Below are positions 33,101 through 45,209 of a DNA stretch of 64,000 nt, one piece after another (within the stretch, counting starts at the first letter, position 1; each line of letters starts with the position of its first letter). The stretch is from contig MEHQ01001058.1 in NCBI GenBank assembly GCA_008828725.1, positions 668,911 to 732,910 on the forward strand. Direction: 5' to 3'. The position numbers and the translations under genes were made by a program. The notes under the pieces are model-generated. The model was not told the origin of the DNA. It did not search any database and saw only the letters and a program-made list of their open reading frames with translations. This stretch comes from Saccharina japonica. Taxonomy: Eukaryota; Sar; Phaeophyceae; Laminariales; Laminariaceae.

Positions 33101-36100
33101 GCCCAAACACTGCCTCCCCTTAGTGTCCATGGCGTGTGCTATTGTTACGTTTGCCCTCCGTCTGGCCTCCGTAGAGCTGCAACACTATACGTAGACCTAC
33201 CGCGGTATATGCCGCGCTTGAGTGCTGGTTTAGGTATACATTTTTCCAAGTAATTTGGGCTCCGCTGGAACACGCCTGGGAGTCCATTTTTGGGGACGGT
33301 CATGTCAAGCTCCTCCGTAAAGCTGTGAAGTGTTGCTCACAAGGTAAATAGGGTGTCCAAGTCGCCTTCGCTCGGCTCAGTTAGTGCGCCCGTTGTGGCT
33401 GTCGACTATCTGCTAATGGTCACGTACGGCTGTAGACTATTACGGAGGACCTATAGTAAATAGGACGAAATATTGTTATAATAGTAAAAATAGGTAAATA
33501 TATAGGTTTTTGTGTTTACCGTAGGTCCTATTTACTAGTGTTTACTATGGGTTCCCCGTAATATGAGCATAGCTGCGTGCAACATGCCCGGCGTCTGGAG
33601 GCTCGCATATTACACAGGCTTCTTCTTATTCTGCCTTAGCACGCGTCGTACTCATCTCCACGTGAAGCTGTCACGGGAGTTCAGCAAAACCTCTAAGCGC
33701 ACCATGCCCTACTCTGTACAGGGCACCCACGATTAAATCGGAGTGCGTGCTGGTGTTATATGTACGTGCCGGTATTTTAACAGTAGTAGTCGAGCCTTTT
33801 CACGCAGAGACAGCTCAGGTTACTGCCCCCTTCCTTGTCCGGGTTCCATGCCTGACCCCCTCCTTGATTTTTTCATTCCACTGCTGGGCGTGTGCATCAA
33901 TCTTCTCCTGTCCAAACCAAGCCGTCTCAGTCAAAGCTCGACCCGAATCTATGCAGCTAAATACGCTGAAAGTAGTTGTCTTGGGTGTGATATGCAATTT
34001 TTCGACTACTGGCCGTATTATCTCTATACGAATATAATATATGCCGGCGTTGTGATGGGATAGTGCTTGTGACTCGTATATTATTAATAGTGTTTGCTGC
34101 CCCCTGTCTAGGATCTCCTTAAAAGACACTAGACAGTTTTCCCGTCTGCGTCTGAAAGTGCCGAGGAGCGCATGCCAGCCCGTCCGCCCGCCCAGCACGT
34201 TCGTAGACCGCAGAACCTCTCTGATATATACACATTCAGGGAGTACACCGTATATATGTGACCTCCCTTGAGTTCCACAGCTGTCATATTTTATTCCCCT
34301 CAAACCCCGTAGTTCGCGCGATGGAAGTATCACTAGCATCCCACGCAGCTTGCAAAAATGAGTTTCGACGAAATCCTCGATTTCGCAGCTGTCGTTTTTT
34401 TTTTTTTTTTTTTTTCTCTACATACAGACGTCAATACTAACGTGGTATTAAAGCATGTTTTTTTTTCTTTATATACAGACGTCAATACTAACGTGGTATT
34501 AAAGCAAAAGCTTTAGATATTGTCAAAAAAACGAGAAACGAATCATTGTCTATAAATACGACACGCTTGCAGCATGGTGTTGTACTCCTTAACAGTACTC
34601 ACATCATGCTGTTTGCGCACTCAAGCTACTCTGTAGATTGCTTGCTGTAGACGGTGGACAAGGCCGCACCTTTTTCGATTGTTTTCGTCGCGTTTTCTGG
34701 GTCCCACAAGGGTCGCTCGTACGCAATAGTTACGTAATAGTTACGTAAGAGTTACCGGATGTTACTCGTACTAGGTGTACGGTACGCAACAGTTACGTAT
34801 TAGTTACGGGTAATATTTACACAACATACTATTAAATAGTAAGTGTTATGCTCGTGGGCTGAGCGCTCTTTCGGAACCCAGGGCTAGCGACTAAAGCACG
34901 ATATAAGTGCGGCCTTATCAATCGGCAAGGAAGAGCGTGCAGCAGTCAGAGCACGTATATTACCATCACGCTGCGCGCGTGTCTCACCTACGAATCCTTA
35001 AGCTGCGCTGGTTCTGACGTATCCCCTACCTCACCAGCCCTACCCCCCACCAGTACCACAGCCCGGGCTTCTTGGTGTGACTGATGCTGTCGTAAGTCGT
35101 TGATTTGTTTCGACTTGTTTTTTCTCTCGGAAGCTGTTCAGGGGTGTAGCCGGAAATCGTACCATCAGTCTTACTGGCGGTGCGTTAAGCTTGTAAATGC
35201 TACTGCTGTAATTACACACCAGAGGGCAGAGGGTACTTATGCATTGCCTGGTGCATGATACGTCTCGTTTCAATGGACTAATCGGCATTCACAAGGCCAC
35301 AAGTTACAAAGAAACAGTTCGAGTTTCTGTCGTCGTAATGTCGTACTATTATTAATAACACATGTACATAAACGTATCGTACGATTTTACGACGAGTGTG
35401 CGAGTACCCGTACCTGGTTCCGGTACGCAGGTACTCAACGTTTGTATTACGAGTGTTCGAGTAAAATTATTTTTTACAGGTGACGATAAATATGTGTGTT
35501 TGCCACTGTTTGCCACCGCACAGCACACTTGTGAACGAAAACTATTTCTGCCGCTTGCGAAGGCGCTACGAGTACTCCTTAGGTATCAGGACGGTGATAG
35601 TCCAGTCCAGCAGGATCCGTGTTCGGCTTCGCTTTCGCAAGGATCTCTGAAGAGTCCTTTTTTCGTTTGTTACAATACCGTTCTGCATATATTGATATAT
35701 CTGCCTCATCATCGACGTCTACAGGCGGTACCACAGCCGATACAAGTTTTTGTTCAGAGCTGTGCTTTCTTCCTTCGCGACGCCGACGAAAATTCCAAGC
35801 GCGCCCCCCCCCCCCCTTCACTATGTATTACTTTGCGAGTCGTGTCATGCTATGTCGAAGGTGCGATCATTTCTTCGTTCGCTGTTGCGATGTGTGGGTT
35901 CTCCCTTGTCCCCGCGGCTGTCGACCGCCAATCGACAGGTGAAGGAGGCGGAAGACTATCTCAAGCAAGCCAACAAGTGCTTGCAGAAGACCATCACGCG
36001 CTGGAATCCTAACTATTTTTCGGCCGCTCCGCTCTTCGAGAAGGTACGGTGTGTGGTGGAGTGATCGTAGTGGATGCCACGCCACATGGTAAAGCACACT

Positions 36101-36225
36101 GCTCGTACTGTTTGTTGTTTTTTGGCAGTGTTGCTCGGTAAGTCATCCTCGGGCATGTCCTGCTCTGTCTGGTCTGGTCCGCACTTGATCGTGATATCAC
36201 AACGTAAAGCTACGTTGTGTATACA

Positions 36226-36261
<36 letters not shown>

Positions 36262-36435
36262 CACATAAACCACCTTTTTGCACAAACGCGTCACAGAAGC
36301 GTACCCCTTAACTGTAAATAATCGTTGCGTGCGCGTTTTTTTTTCCAACAGGGATTCTTGCAGACAAGACGAAAACGCCGCCTTCTCTTGCGCGTTGCAT
36401 ACGTATACCACACAACCATGGCACGTAGCTGACGC

Positions 36436-36468
<33 letters not shown>

Positions 36469-39400
36469 CACCTCTGAGCTGAAAATGCGGCGACACACAC
36501 CCGCCCATTGCTGCCTGATCAGCCTGCTCGCTGGGAGGTGGCCCGACCTTTCCGTTGGCAAGAGGCGCCTTTTTACCGGTCTTGACCCACAAATCGTACC
36601 AGATAAAGTACCAAATTTAGTATGATTTCTTGTTGGTTTTACGTGTTTTTATGTGTTTTTTTTTCACTTAAATCACGAGAAGCCGTCGACCCAACCCCAC
36701 CCTAACCCTAACCCTAACCCTAACCCTAACCCTAGTCCAGGCCAAGCCTCGACCCCTGCGCGGCTTCGCCGCGCGTTTTAGACAATCTAAAAAAAAATGT
36801 GCGGACCACCACAACAAAACCGTAATATATGTGGTACTTTATCTGGTACGATTAGTGGGTCAAGAGCACTGGCAAAGGCTACTACTGGTTGGCAACGTCT
36901 CTGCAGCCTAAAAACACCTTCCTGTTTTTGCTGTCCCCAGCCGATCTCATTCGGGAAAAGGCTGTATGCCGTTACCGGTAAAATGCTGGTGGACACGGCG
37001 GTGCCACTGCAGGTCTACGAAAGGTATCACCCCTCTCTTCGCTTCTTGCCGGCTTTGTTTGGGTTGTTGCTTGCGGCCGCCGAGGGGGGGGTGTACTTCA
37101 TTTTCATGCATGGCCGTAGTCGTATGACCATAGACCCTCGCATCCCTACAATGCCGGGACGGAGCATGTCGGGTTTTTACGGCCAGGCAGACATTGCTAG
37201 CACCAAGCGCGAAGCGCCGTGAGGGGGGGGGGGGGGGGGGGGCAGCGATGCCGGTGCTGGTGCCTTCGCCACCGGCTGAGGGCGCCGCGCTCGCACTTAT
37301 TTTCGGCCACGGTGCTCTATAGAGCAGACAGACGTTTTTGGAGGAGCAGGCGCAGCACTGAAGGGGGGGGGTGGCAGATGTGTGTGGACTGCCCGCGCGG
37401 CTATCGAGGGCTGCTGTCTGGTGGATTATACCCACAGTAAACCGGCAGTAGTACTGATGGTATTAGCACCTGATATACGGACATGTCTAGTGTTGGCTGG
37501 AGGACGGGTAGCTTTCGATATCGACCCGAACTGTCTCGAGGTTGTGCCGGTTGCCATGACCAGTGACCGGCAGACCCGAGGGAAGCGAAACGGGGGGAGT
37601 TCCTGGAAGCTTATAAAGTTGACGCGATTTAGTCCCGGGCGCTCGCAGTGCTGCGCGCAATGTTTTCGTCGAACACGTAGACGAAAAAAAAATGTTCTTC
37701 GAGGAAAGGATAGCAACCAGTGCTGCCACTGGGCAGCCAGTGCTGCCACTGATTTTTTGGTGCGTGATCGTCGTTCTTTATCGTGCTTGCAGTACAGTGC
37801 GTGCATGCGTGCCCCGAATCGGAGCGGGGCTGTAGGTCATCTGGTCGGATGAGCCGAGCGCACTGCCTTCCGTCGTCGGCGCTCTTTAAACGCTACGAGT
37901 ATTCCGGCGAAATGGGTGGGTGTGCGCCCCACGAGATGCACACCGGGCGCTCAAGAAATTTTCGAGAAGGCACTGACTGCCGCCGCCGCCGCCGCCGCCG
38001 CTGCTGCTGCTACTGCTGCTGCTGCTGCTGCGTCTGCATCTCAGTCGCCCGAGCGGGCAACAATTGCTCCTCCCGGAACCTTTTTGACCCGCATCGGCTC
38101 CCGTCCCTCGCTTCGCTACGCCAAGTGTAATGGGTGCCCCCCTTGCTACCCCCCTTTTCTGTCGACTTTGGCGATATCTGCTGCAGCCGTGCACCCGCGA
38201 AGCCACATAAACTGGAGTTGCCTTTCTTGCTGTCGCTCCTTTGGCCAGTGTTGCACCCTTGCTCTTGTCATTGTCACCCTTGTTGCTCATGTCGCTGCTG
38301 TTCCTATTGCTGCTGCTGCTGCTGCAACTGCTGTCGCTGATAGTGCTGCTGTTTGTGTTGCTGCTGCCGTTTTTGTTTTCTGCTGCCTCTTTTTGCTCCT
38401 ACTACTGCTGCTGCTGCTATTCATTGCCGCCGTTTATGTTATCTGCTGATGCTATTGCTGCTGATTATGTTGCTGCTGCTTCTGCTGCTGCTGATTATGT
38501 TGCTGCTGCTTCTGCTGCTGCTGCTATTGCTGCTGCTGGTGGTGTTTTGAAGGCTGGAGCATGCTACCGCGCCGCGGGGGAGGACGGAAAGGCGACGGCG
38601 ATGTACACGCAGGCAGGGGAATGTCAGTGTCACGACACAGTCTCGGCGCACGCCTCGGCCGCCAAGGACTTCAGGGAGGCCGCGCTCATCACGGAGCGGC
38701 AAGGACGGTGAGAGGAGAGGGCGTCCGTGTTCGCCGCATCGTAGTAGCTGGTGTTCATATAGTACGTTTTCGTCTTGCACCGCGTGTCGAGGAAACTGCT
38801 TGGAGCTGCGCGTCAGTGACACGGCAGCAGCGCAGCGCGAACAAGACAGCAGTAGAATTTACGGGCGTAGAGTTTTCTGTTTTTTGGCAACGCGAGCAGA
38901 GTAAACAAATAAAACCCGAGTGGAGAGAAAGCGCGGCGACAGGCTCCGCCGATGCCGCGATCAGCCAATTAATAATGTGTGTGTTTTTGTCTGCTGACCA
39001 TCCAAGAAGTGTCTGCGCGAGAGATGGGAACGTAGGTGTAATAGTGTCTCCCATCCGTGTTTTTTTTTTGTATTTGTGCTTTTTGTTCCGGCTCTCGTTT
39101 TGGTATTAACCGGTCGGGGTTCCTGATTTTTTTGCGCCTCGTGCGAGTTGCAGTCGTCCTAACCGAGAGACCAAACCGCTCCCAAATACTGCAGGGGTTT
39201 GTGTTGTCGGGCGCACGTGTGTCGTCCAACGAACTCGTGAGTGACCACTGCCGCCGCCGCTTCCCTACCGTTACTGCGAAGCTTGACGCTCGAAACTTCG
39301 TGGCTCGAGCCTATGTTCCTCTTGCGGGAGCCGCGTTCTTTCGTGTGTGAGGGTAGTCACCGCTTGACCAGATACAGTGTTGCGCCCCGTTTGCACTGCT

Positions 39401-42400
39401 ACTGTTGCTACTGCTACCGATGATGATGAAGGTATTGGTGTTGATGCTTATGATGACAATGCTGCTGATGGTTTGTCGTCAATGACTCCTATCTCATGTA
39501 CAGGCTTCGTGCACGATTGTGCGTTATTCTTTTGCGTATGTGTGACGTTGTGTTTTTCGCGCTTCTCCTTCTTTTTGTTTTTACAGGAATGAAGAAGCGG
39601 CGGCACTGTTCCTGCGCTGTGCAGAGGCGTGGGTAAACGCGGACGAGCCAGGTACGGCTGGGCGTAGTCACATCCTCATGCCAGTCGCCCTGCTATATTT
39701 TTTGTTTGCGTTCAGCAAACCAGCTCGAAGCTCGTGGGGTCCGAATTGCCACCCTTCGACGGCTGTAGCCTGATCGCCAGTCGTCGCTTAATTAAGGAGG
39801 ACGGTGTTTAGTTCTTCTTTGCTGCTATCTTGTTTTTTTCCGGGCAGTTCGCTTACTGCTTTCGTTTGGACGAACCGCACCCACGCCGAGCTTGGTGACA
39901 ATCGTGATACATACGGTAAGCATTAATAGGTACTGTACGGCACGTGAGTTATACTTACACGTTCGGATGTAGGGGGGGGGGGGCTCTTGTTTGATGCTAT
40001 TGCTGAACATATATCACTGTTCAGGTCTAGCTTTAGCCCGCTATATTTCTACTAGGGATATGTGATGATCTACCTCGTGGAAAGAAAAACACACCAGTAT
40101 CGCAGAGTAGAAGGAACTAGATGGTCAAGAAAAGCATAGGTGGACAGTCAGAAAGGGGCTTGGTAGGGTCATAGGGGGGTAGACTCGGCCCTGGCGAGCC
40201 TGTTTCGTTACTTGGGACGAGGCTAACTTGCCGACTGTATGTTAGCCGCTTTGTGTCACATTAGCGTGACTGGGGTGACATGCATGTGTGACACCAAGTC
40301 TTGAGTCCACGGTTATCTTCGAACCCTGTCCTCCATATCACACATACATCTAGGACTGTTTATAGCACATCAGTTACATGAACTCTACCACCATCTAGAA
40401 GCGCAGCCCCCGTTCCCGCTTACACTGCGAACGCTGATCTTGTATAACTTAATCGTTAAATAATGTCGAACAAGGATTTTCCACCAATAAAAAATTCCAA
40501 CCTGAAAAATTGAACAGTCAGAAAACTGCTGGCACGAAATACCTCTCTCTCTGATCCGACCCTTTGCTGCAAGCACGCGGGACGGGATGGGGGAAGGCAC
40601 CTTGTTATATTTATTCGTCGCACCCCCTTCAAGTGGCCTAAGCGGCTGCAGTCCAAGGAAAACATTTGACGCAAGATGTATCTCCGACCCACGACCCGAC
40701 GCCGTCCATCTGCGCCGTTCCCCCCGTCAAGAAGAGCGAGAAGTCGCCGCCTACGCCTTAACCGCATGATAGCAAAGAGCTACGCCTTTATTCACATCCA
40801 AACCCCTCGCGTACCTCTCATTATTACTTCCCACCTCCCCTACCCACATCACGCCTCCCTTCCCCCGGCAGGGAGGGCTGCGGATTACCTCGGTCGATCG
40901 GCGAAGCTGGCCGCGGACATCGATGAGGACGAAGCTGCGGAGCGCTACATCTACGCCTCCACGGTTGTAGTGCCTAGCGGCTCCGATTCGACGACGAACT
41001 TCATAAAGGTGGTTGGAGCGACCGAGATTATGGTTCAGGCAATCAACTTTCTAGCGACCATGAACCGGCTGGAGGAGTGCATGCAGGTATGGCATTACGT
41101 TACGTTGCGTCCTGTGCTTTATGTTTCATGTTTTTGTTGTGTTTGGTGTTTGTTGCTTTCTTTTTGTTGTTTTTGTTGATGTTTTCGTTGATGTTGTTGT
41201 TGTTGTTTTCTTTGATGTTTGTTGTTTTTTTTTTTTGTGTTTTTTGTTGTTTTGCGCCGTCGGCGGGCGTTATTTTTGGGAACACGCTGTCGTTAAGGGG
41301 AGGTGGAGGGGGATGTTGTGGTACCCACCGCGTTCGTGTGCCGCTTCGCCTCACTAGATGGCGCCGCCGCCGGCGCACGACTATTTTTTTTCTGGAAGAT
41401 GGGCGGTAAAAGCAAAGCGCGGCGGGCCGACCTCTTCCGGTCGCTCAAAAAACGTCCCCGAGATTGTGCGCGGTTGCGCAAGCCTCGACCCCCGCCCTCT
41501 CCCCATTGCCTTACGCTAACTACCCAAACTTTAATTTTACCGACGTCGCGCGCGTCTGTTTTGGTTGGCTGTTGTGGCATCTTGCCGACCGTGTCGTGCC
41601 TCGTAAGGTGGTCGAACGGTATTGCATCCTCCTGCAGGCCGAAGGCATCGAGCACTCCTTGGGCCGCATGTATCTCACCTACTGCATTCTGGCGCTCGCT
41701 CGGGGTGACTACGTGAAGGCGGACGCTGTCTTCAGGGATGAGCACTTGCAGAGCACAGTGTGAGTCCCGGGCGCCAGCTCTGCCACCGGTTCGTTGCGCA
41801 GCGTGCTTGCCTTGCGCGCTCGCCGGGAAGCGCGACCGCCTGAAAATCGTCAAGCTAGTGCCGAATCCGATCATTTATTTTATGTCGGGACCGGGTGGAG
41901 TTGGTCTCCCAAACCACGAGCCTGTGTCAGTATAGGTGTAATTTCCCCCGCCAGGAAACCATTGATGCCTTGCTTTCTGCAAACGGACTCGTTCGACTTC
42001 ACATTGGTCGCTCTTGGCATCGTATGTATATTACACGTGGTATCGATATTTGACATGCGAGGGTCTTGCCTTTAGCTTTTGGGCGTGTCGATCGCGTCGG
42101 TTAGAGCTCGCTTCCCCCCTGCTCTTTCCCGCCATTTGGACTGGGTGACATTTTGTCGTGCGTCATGTATACAACGTGCAGATCCACAGCAGTATCATCA
42201 CTAGCGACGGCTGTGTTGTGGCGACCCTACCCATCCCCTCCCGTCTCGGGGGGTCTTCTGACCCCCCCCCTGAACTGCTGCGTGTGCACACGTACTCGGT
42301 CGTGGCTGGACTGTCTTGACGATTAACCTCAACAACGCCGCCTTGTATTGCAACCCCCAGATACCTCCACTCGGAGGAGTGCCGCGTTGAGGAAGAGCTC

Positions 42401-43545
42401 CTGACCGCGTTCAAAGACTTGAGACCGGACTTGCTGAGCGAGGTGCAGCAGGACCGGACCCTCCGTCGCCTCGAGACTGTCATCGTCCGCCTTGCCAAGT
42501 CGCTCAGAGTGCCCGGAGACGATGAAGAAGGTACGCGAAAGAGAAGACAGGAGTTTCGTCGATCCCGCGGTATGACTTGGCCCTCAGCGGGCCGAAAATT
42601 CCCACGCATACCTTCCACTCATGGCTCCCGCGTAAAAGCGCTGGAAAGACACCCGCGGTTACCGGGGGAACACCCCAGTAGAAAAACTGAGTTGCGCCAT
42701 CCATTCTGCCGATGCGCTCTACCATCGAAGGATCAAGCATTACCCCCCCCACATCCCGGCCCCCGCCCCTACCCCTACCCCCACCCCGTGCACCCCCCTG
42801 AGCGGGCGCTGCCTATGGTGCAACGCCCGAGGCGTTGCAAACGTGCGTTCCGCCAGACCGACCGCTCGTCCGTCCGTCCGTCCTCCCTCACGACCGCTGT
42901 CGAAACGCCGATTTTTTTTTAGATGCGATCCCCGCACGCGAAACGCCTTCCGGAACGATTGGCGACGCCCAAGCCCGCGTCGGAGCCCTGCAGGAAAAGT
43001 ACGGCGCCGGGACAAGAACGACAGCAGGAACACGACCGTTACCAGCACCGCCGTCGGCCTCCCCCGCCTCCTCTGCCCTGCCCCCCCCCACCACCACCGC
43101 CTCCTCCTCTTCCCCGCCCCCACCCAACCCCAAGCCTAGTGCTAACTACTCGCCCACGAAAAGCCAAGCGCCTGGGGGGGCGGCCGCCGCACCGTTAGGA
43201 GGCGACGATGACCTCGCTAAAGACTCGCTCTTTGGTGGCGCTCGTAAGGCGTCTCCCCCCTTACCCCCGGCCGCGGCGGTGGATAAGTTTGCAGCAGCGG
43301 AAGAACAGGCAGGGTTGTCCACCGCAGTTACTCACCAGGGTTATCATGAAGAGCCAAGCGAGGCCGATGTAGACCTCGGGCTGGGTGATCTAGAGGCAAC
43401 TCTAGAGGGGGGTGCCGGAGACGATAGCGATGATTTGGATGCCATGATTGAAGCTGCCAGGAGGGAGGCGGAGGCGCTGGGGATGGGGGCAGGGGAGGCG
43501 GGGAGTGACGGGGAGAGTGATGAAGACGATATCGATTTGACCTAG
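29982..43545 (+). CDS. NAPG: Gamma-SNAP (soluble NSF attachment protein), extended at both ends
   Basis: Core exons are 35939-36043, 38553-38707, 39587-39651, 40872-41086, 41608-41759, 42361-42530 and 42923-43545. All phases fit and they give 494 residues. The product should bind SNARE complexes and recruit NSF. The helical-repeat core contains TRWNPNYFSAAPLFEK, then AGACYRAAGEDGKATAMY, HASAAKDFREAALI, LALARGDYVKADAVF and SEECRVEEELLTAF, in gamma- rather than alpha-SNAP order. Two probable upstream exons are 29982-30109 (ATG, MADKNSLFAG..., GTAAGC donor) and 33000-33081 or 33075, with a strong pyrimidine tract before the acceptor. They join in phase and would add 70 or 68 residues. An alternative start is the ATG at 35852. 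After the core ends near SLRVPGDDEE there are about 207 extra residues, Pro/Ala/Ser-rich and then acidic, ending DEDDIDLT. Human gamma-SNAP is 312 residues, so this form is unusually long. The core is secure; the N-terminus is tentative. Confidence 0.82.
30561..32229. repeat. Nearly identical 834-bp tandem duplication
   Basis: Unit 1 (30561-31395) and unit 2 (31396-32229) differ visibly only by one A in a GGAAAAGG/GGAAAGG run near the start. Each contains a (CTG)n run at about 30950 and 31784 and ends GAAAAATCGCCTATGGT. The pair lies in the proposed first intron of the gamma-SNAP gene. Identical open frames are found at a constant offset of 834. Confidence 0.95.
33440..33561. mobile_element. 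TA-flanked 122-bp MITE with TTACGG ends
   Basis: The left end TTACGGAGGACCTATAGTAA and the right end in reverse TTACGGGGAACCCATAGTAA match at 17 of these 20 positions. TA flanks both sides (33438-33439 and 33562-33563). The inside is A/T rich. The element lies in the intron before gamma-SNAP exon 35939. Confidence 0.75.
33815..34339 (-). other. Unrecognised open frame of 174 codons
   Basis: The frame on the minus strand has a fairly protein-like composition (CVYIREVLRSTNVLGGRTGW, then a basic end) but no domain that I recognise. It has no clear splice context and lies inside a gamma-SNAP intron. It may be a transposon remnant or chance. Confidence 0.15.
36226..36262. repeat. (TTA)n microsatellite
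   Basis: A pure ATT/TTA triplet run of about 36 bp lies in the gamma-SNAP intron that follows exon 35939-36043. Confidence 0.9.
36581..36864. mobile_element. Inverted-repeat element enclosing a telomere-type array
   Basis: The left arm CTTGACCCACAAATCGTACC plus AGATAAAGTACCA faces the right arm, which in reverse reads CTTGACCCACTAATCGTACC plus AGATAAAGTACCA, a 33-bp match with one visible change. Between them lies a run of five to six CCCTAA units (about 36699-36735), the complement of TTAGGG. No target duplication was found. The element sits in a gamma-SNAP intron. Confidence 0.65.
37085..37245 (-). repeat. Poly(C)-flanked tail repeat, reverse copy
   Basis: Read on the minus strand it begins after a C run with GCTTCGCGCTTGGTGCTAGC and TGCCTGGCCGTAAAAACCCG. 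It passes through CATGCTCCGTCCCGGCATTG and the CATACGACTACGGCCATGCA core, and ends in a second C run. The start GCTTGGTGCTAGCAATG agrees with the copy at 2400, which helps define the unit border. Confidence 0.75.
37978..38545. repeat. CTG/GCC triplet-rich stretch in a gamma-SNAP intron
   Basis: Runs of CCG, CTG and TTG triplets dominate, mostly in 38000-38035, 38300-38420 and 38450-38540. They keep several frames open as poly-Ala, poly-Leu or poly-Cys. The stretch stops only a few bases before the acceptor of exon 38553, so the pyrimidine-rich CTG run may serve as that intron's polypyrimidine tract. Confidence 0.8.
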
Positions 43546-45209
43546 TTTTCTCCTCTAGCTTAATTGTCGTGGGTAGTTGGTGTCTCGATGTAACCTGCTC
43601 TCAAGAGTCAACAGAGCTTTTATATGGCCGTTTTGTTTTCGACGTGGGGTGGATGGACCTCTCCGCTTCGCCCCGTCAGCCTCCTAAATATTACGGAACA
43701 TACACAGACCATGTTTTACGTGCAGTTTTATCCAAGTTTAGCCGAGAAACACGACGCCAGCCAAACATGCACGAGAGGGTTGTGTGTGAACTATTAATAC
43801 CACCCACGCAGTCTGGTATTCGGTCAAGTTGTGTACGTTTTTGTTCGCTTCTCACCGACACACCCGTCCTGAGCAAAGTGTTTTATTCTTGTCTTCATGG
43901 CATGTGCATAGAAGCGGGAGGTTGGGCCAACCTGGAAGTGGAAGAGTGGAAAGGCGAGGGCGGGGAGTCTTGCACTCGGCGCGAGAGCTTTGCGCAAGGC
44001 AGAGATGGGACGGCCACCTCTCGTTCACAGGGCGATCAGGTCCAGGTCCCGCGTCGTCGTGCCTTTTTTTTCGTGTGATTTTTTGGCGGCGTAAGCCGCT
44101 CACCACATGCACGCACGCGAACGTGTCTCTTTTAGAAGGGGAGGGGGTATGTGCGTATGTACGGGGCATGTCTCGACTCAGGGATGACTCATGGGTAGGA
44201 GAAAGGGGTTATGTGCCGGTAGTTTTCGTAGTGGTGCGAGGCTTTCCGCCACCACTGGCCTCTCTTCATATCATCGATTTACTCGCCGTGCTGAGGCTGT
44301 TTACAGACGGTTCCCAGTTTGATGTGAGGCTAATGCCGGAGGCTTTTATGGGGTCGGGTTTGTGGGCCTCGATCAAGATTGGTAGCCGTCGTGATCGCCC
44401 TACTCATCTTGTTTTCTGCCGGCTTGGGGCGCTTTGTACTCAACGTTATTCAGCCAAGTCCTCGTTTTGGAGCTATCCAGTATCGGATATGGTGTCGGCC
44501 GGTGGGATGCATCTAAACTTGTGGGTGTGCAAACACTTGGAATACCGTCCACGTAGAGCGGCGATGGCCTGGTTGACGTGATTTTTTCGCGGGTGCACGT
44601 CGTACATGATTAAATAAAATCATGATGGAGGGGGGGCAGTGGCGCGTTCCCGAACGTCGAAGACATATTCCCACTTCTCCCATCATATCATACCAGTGTG
44701 CTTTTTTTGTTTTTAATGGTTCTGCGGCTGTTGACTTGTTCATATCGCACCAGCCATACAGCAGCAGTGTTGTCGGCTATTATAGCTGTCCTTTCTTGCG
44801 TCTAGATTGAGTGGCGCTAGCATGTCAGATGTTGGTGTTCCGGTTTGTGAACGCTGAGGGACAACAGGAAGATTAATTGATAACGTTGTCGGTACGATTC
44901 GTACATCGAACACAAAGCTTGACCTTCGTGTGAATGAACTTGATTGTTTACTTTTTTTTTTACTACGCTGTTGCTCGCCGGGAAAACTTAACAAGATCCC
45001 AGGATTCCTGGAATATTTTGGAAGCTACTTGTTATCTGTGTGTCTCCCACTGCCCGCTAGGACGGATCCAAGTGCCGCAGTTGGTGCCGCAGCTGCAGTT
45101 CGACTGAGTACGTAGGGCTAGTCACTCTAGTAAACGCACGGTGTCTCGATGTCTCCACTTAACTTAACCATCTCGACGATACCGGCGATGCTTGCCATAC
45201 TGCGTCAAT
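43546..45209. other. Intergenic, no recognised gene
   Basis: A 250-codon open frame (43829-44581, +) is the longest here, but its Cys/Trp/Arg-rich composition and lack of any motif make coding unlikely. The rest has only short frames. Confidence 0.35.

Noticed and set aside
35750-35938. Frame upstream of gamma-SNAP exon 35939 as a long N-terminal exon
   Set aside because: It crosses a poly(C) tract and has no protein-like features. A splice acceptor at 35938 fits better, although a start at 35852 cannot be excluded.
36797-37222. 141-codon frame in a gamma-SNAP intron (QPISFGKRLYAVTGKM)
   Set aside because: It looks partly protein-like after a CCCCAG, but it does not fit the gamma-SNAP family, it runs into a repeat, and exon 36043 already joins exon 38553 seamlessly.
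38241-38552. Poly-Leu/poly-Ala frame running into gamma-SNAP exon 38553
   Set aside because: The triplet run lies upstream of the acceptor AAG at 38550-38552. Phase and family alignment place the exon start at 38553.
42650-42745. tRNA-like GATGGTAGAGCGCATCGGC on the minus strand
   Set aside because: It recalls a D-arm region but lacks a B box and a closing acceptor stem; it lies inside a gamma-SNAP intron.
43829-44581. 250-codon frame downstream of gamma-SNAP
   Set aside because: Composition is unlike that of the real exons (rich in Cys, Trp, Arg, His), and no motif or splice context was found.
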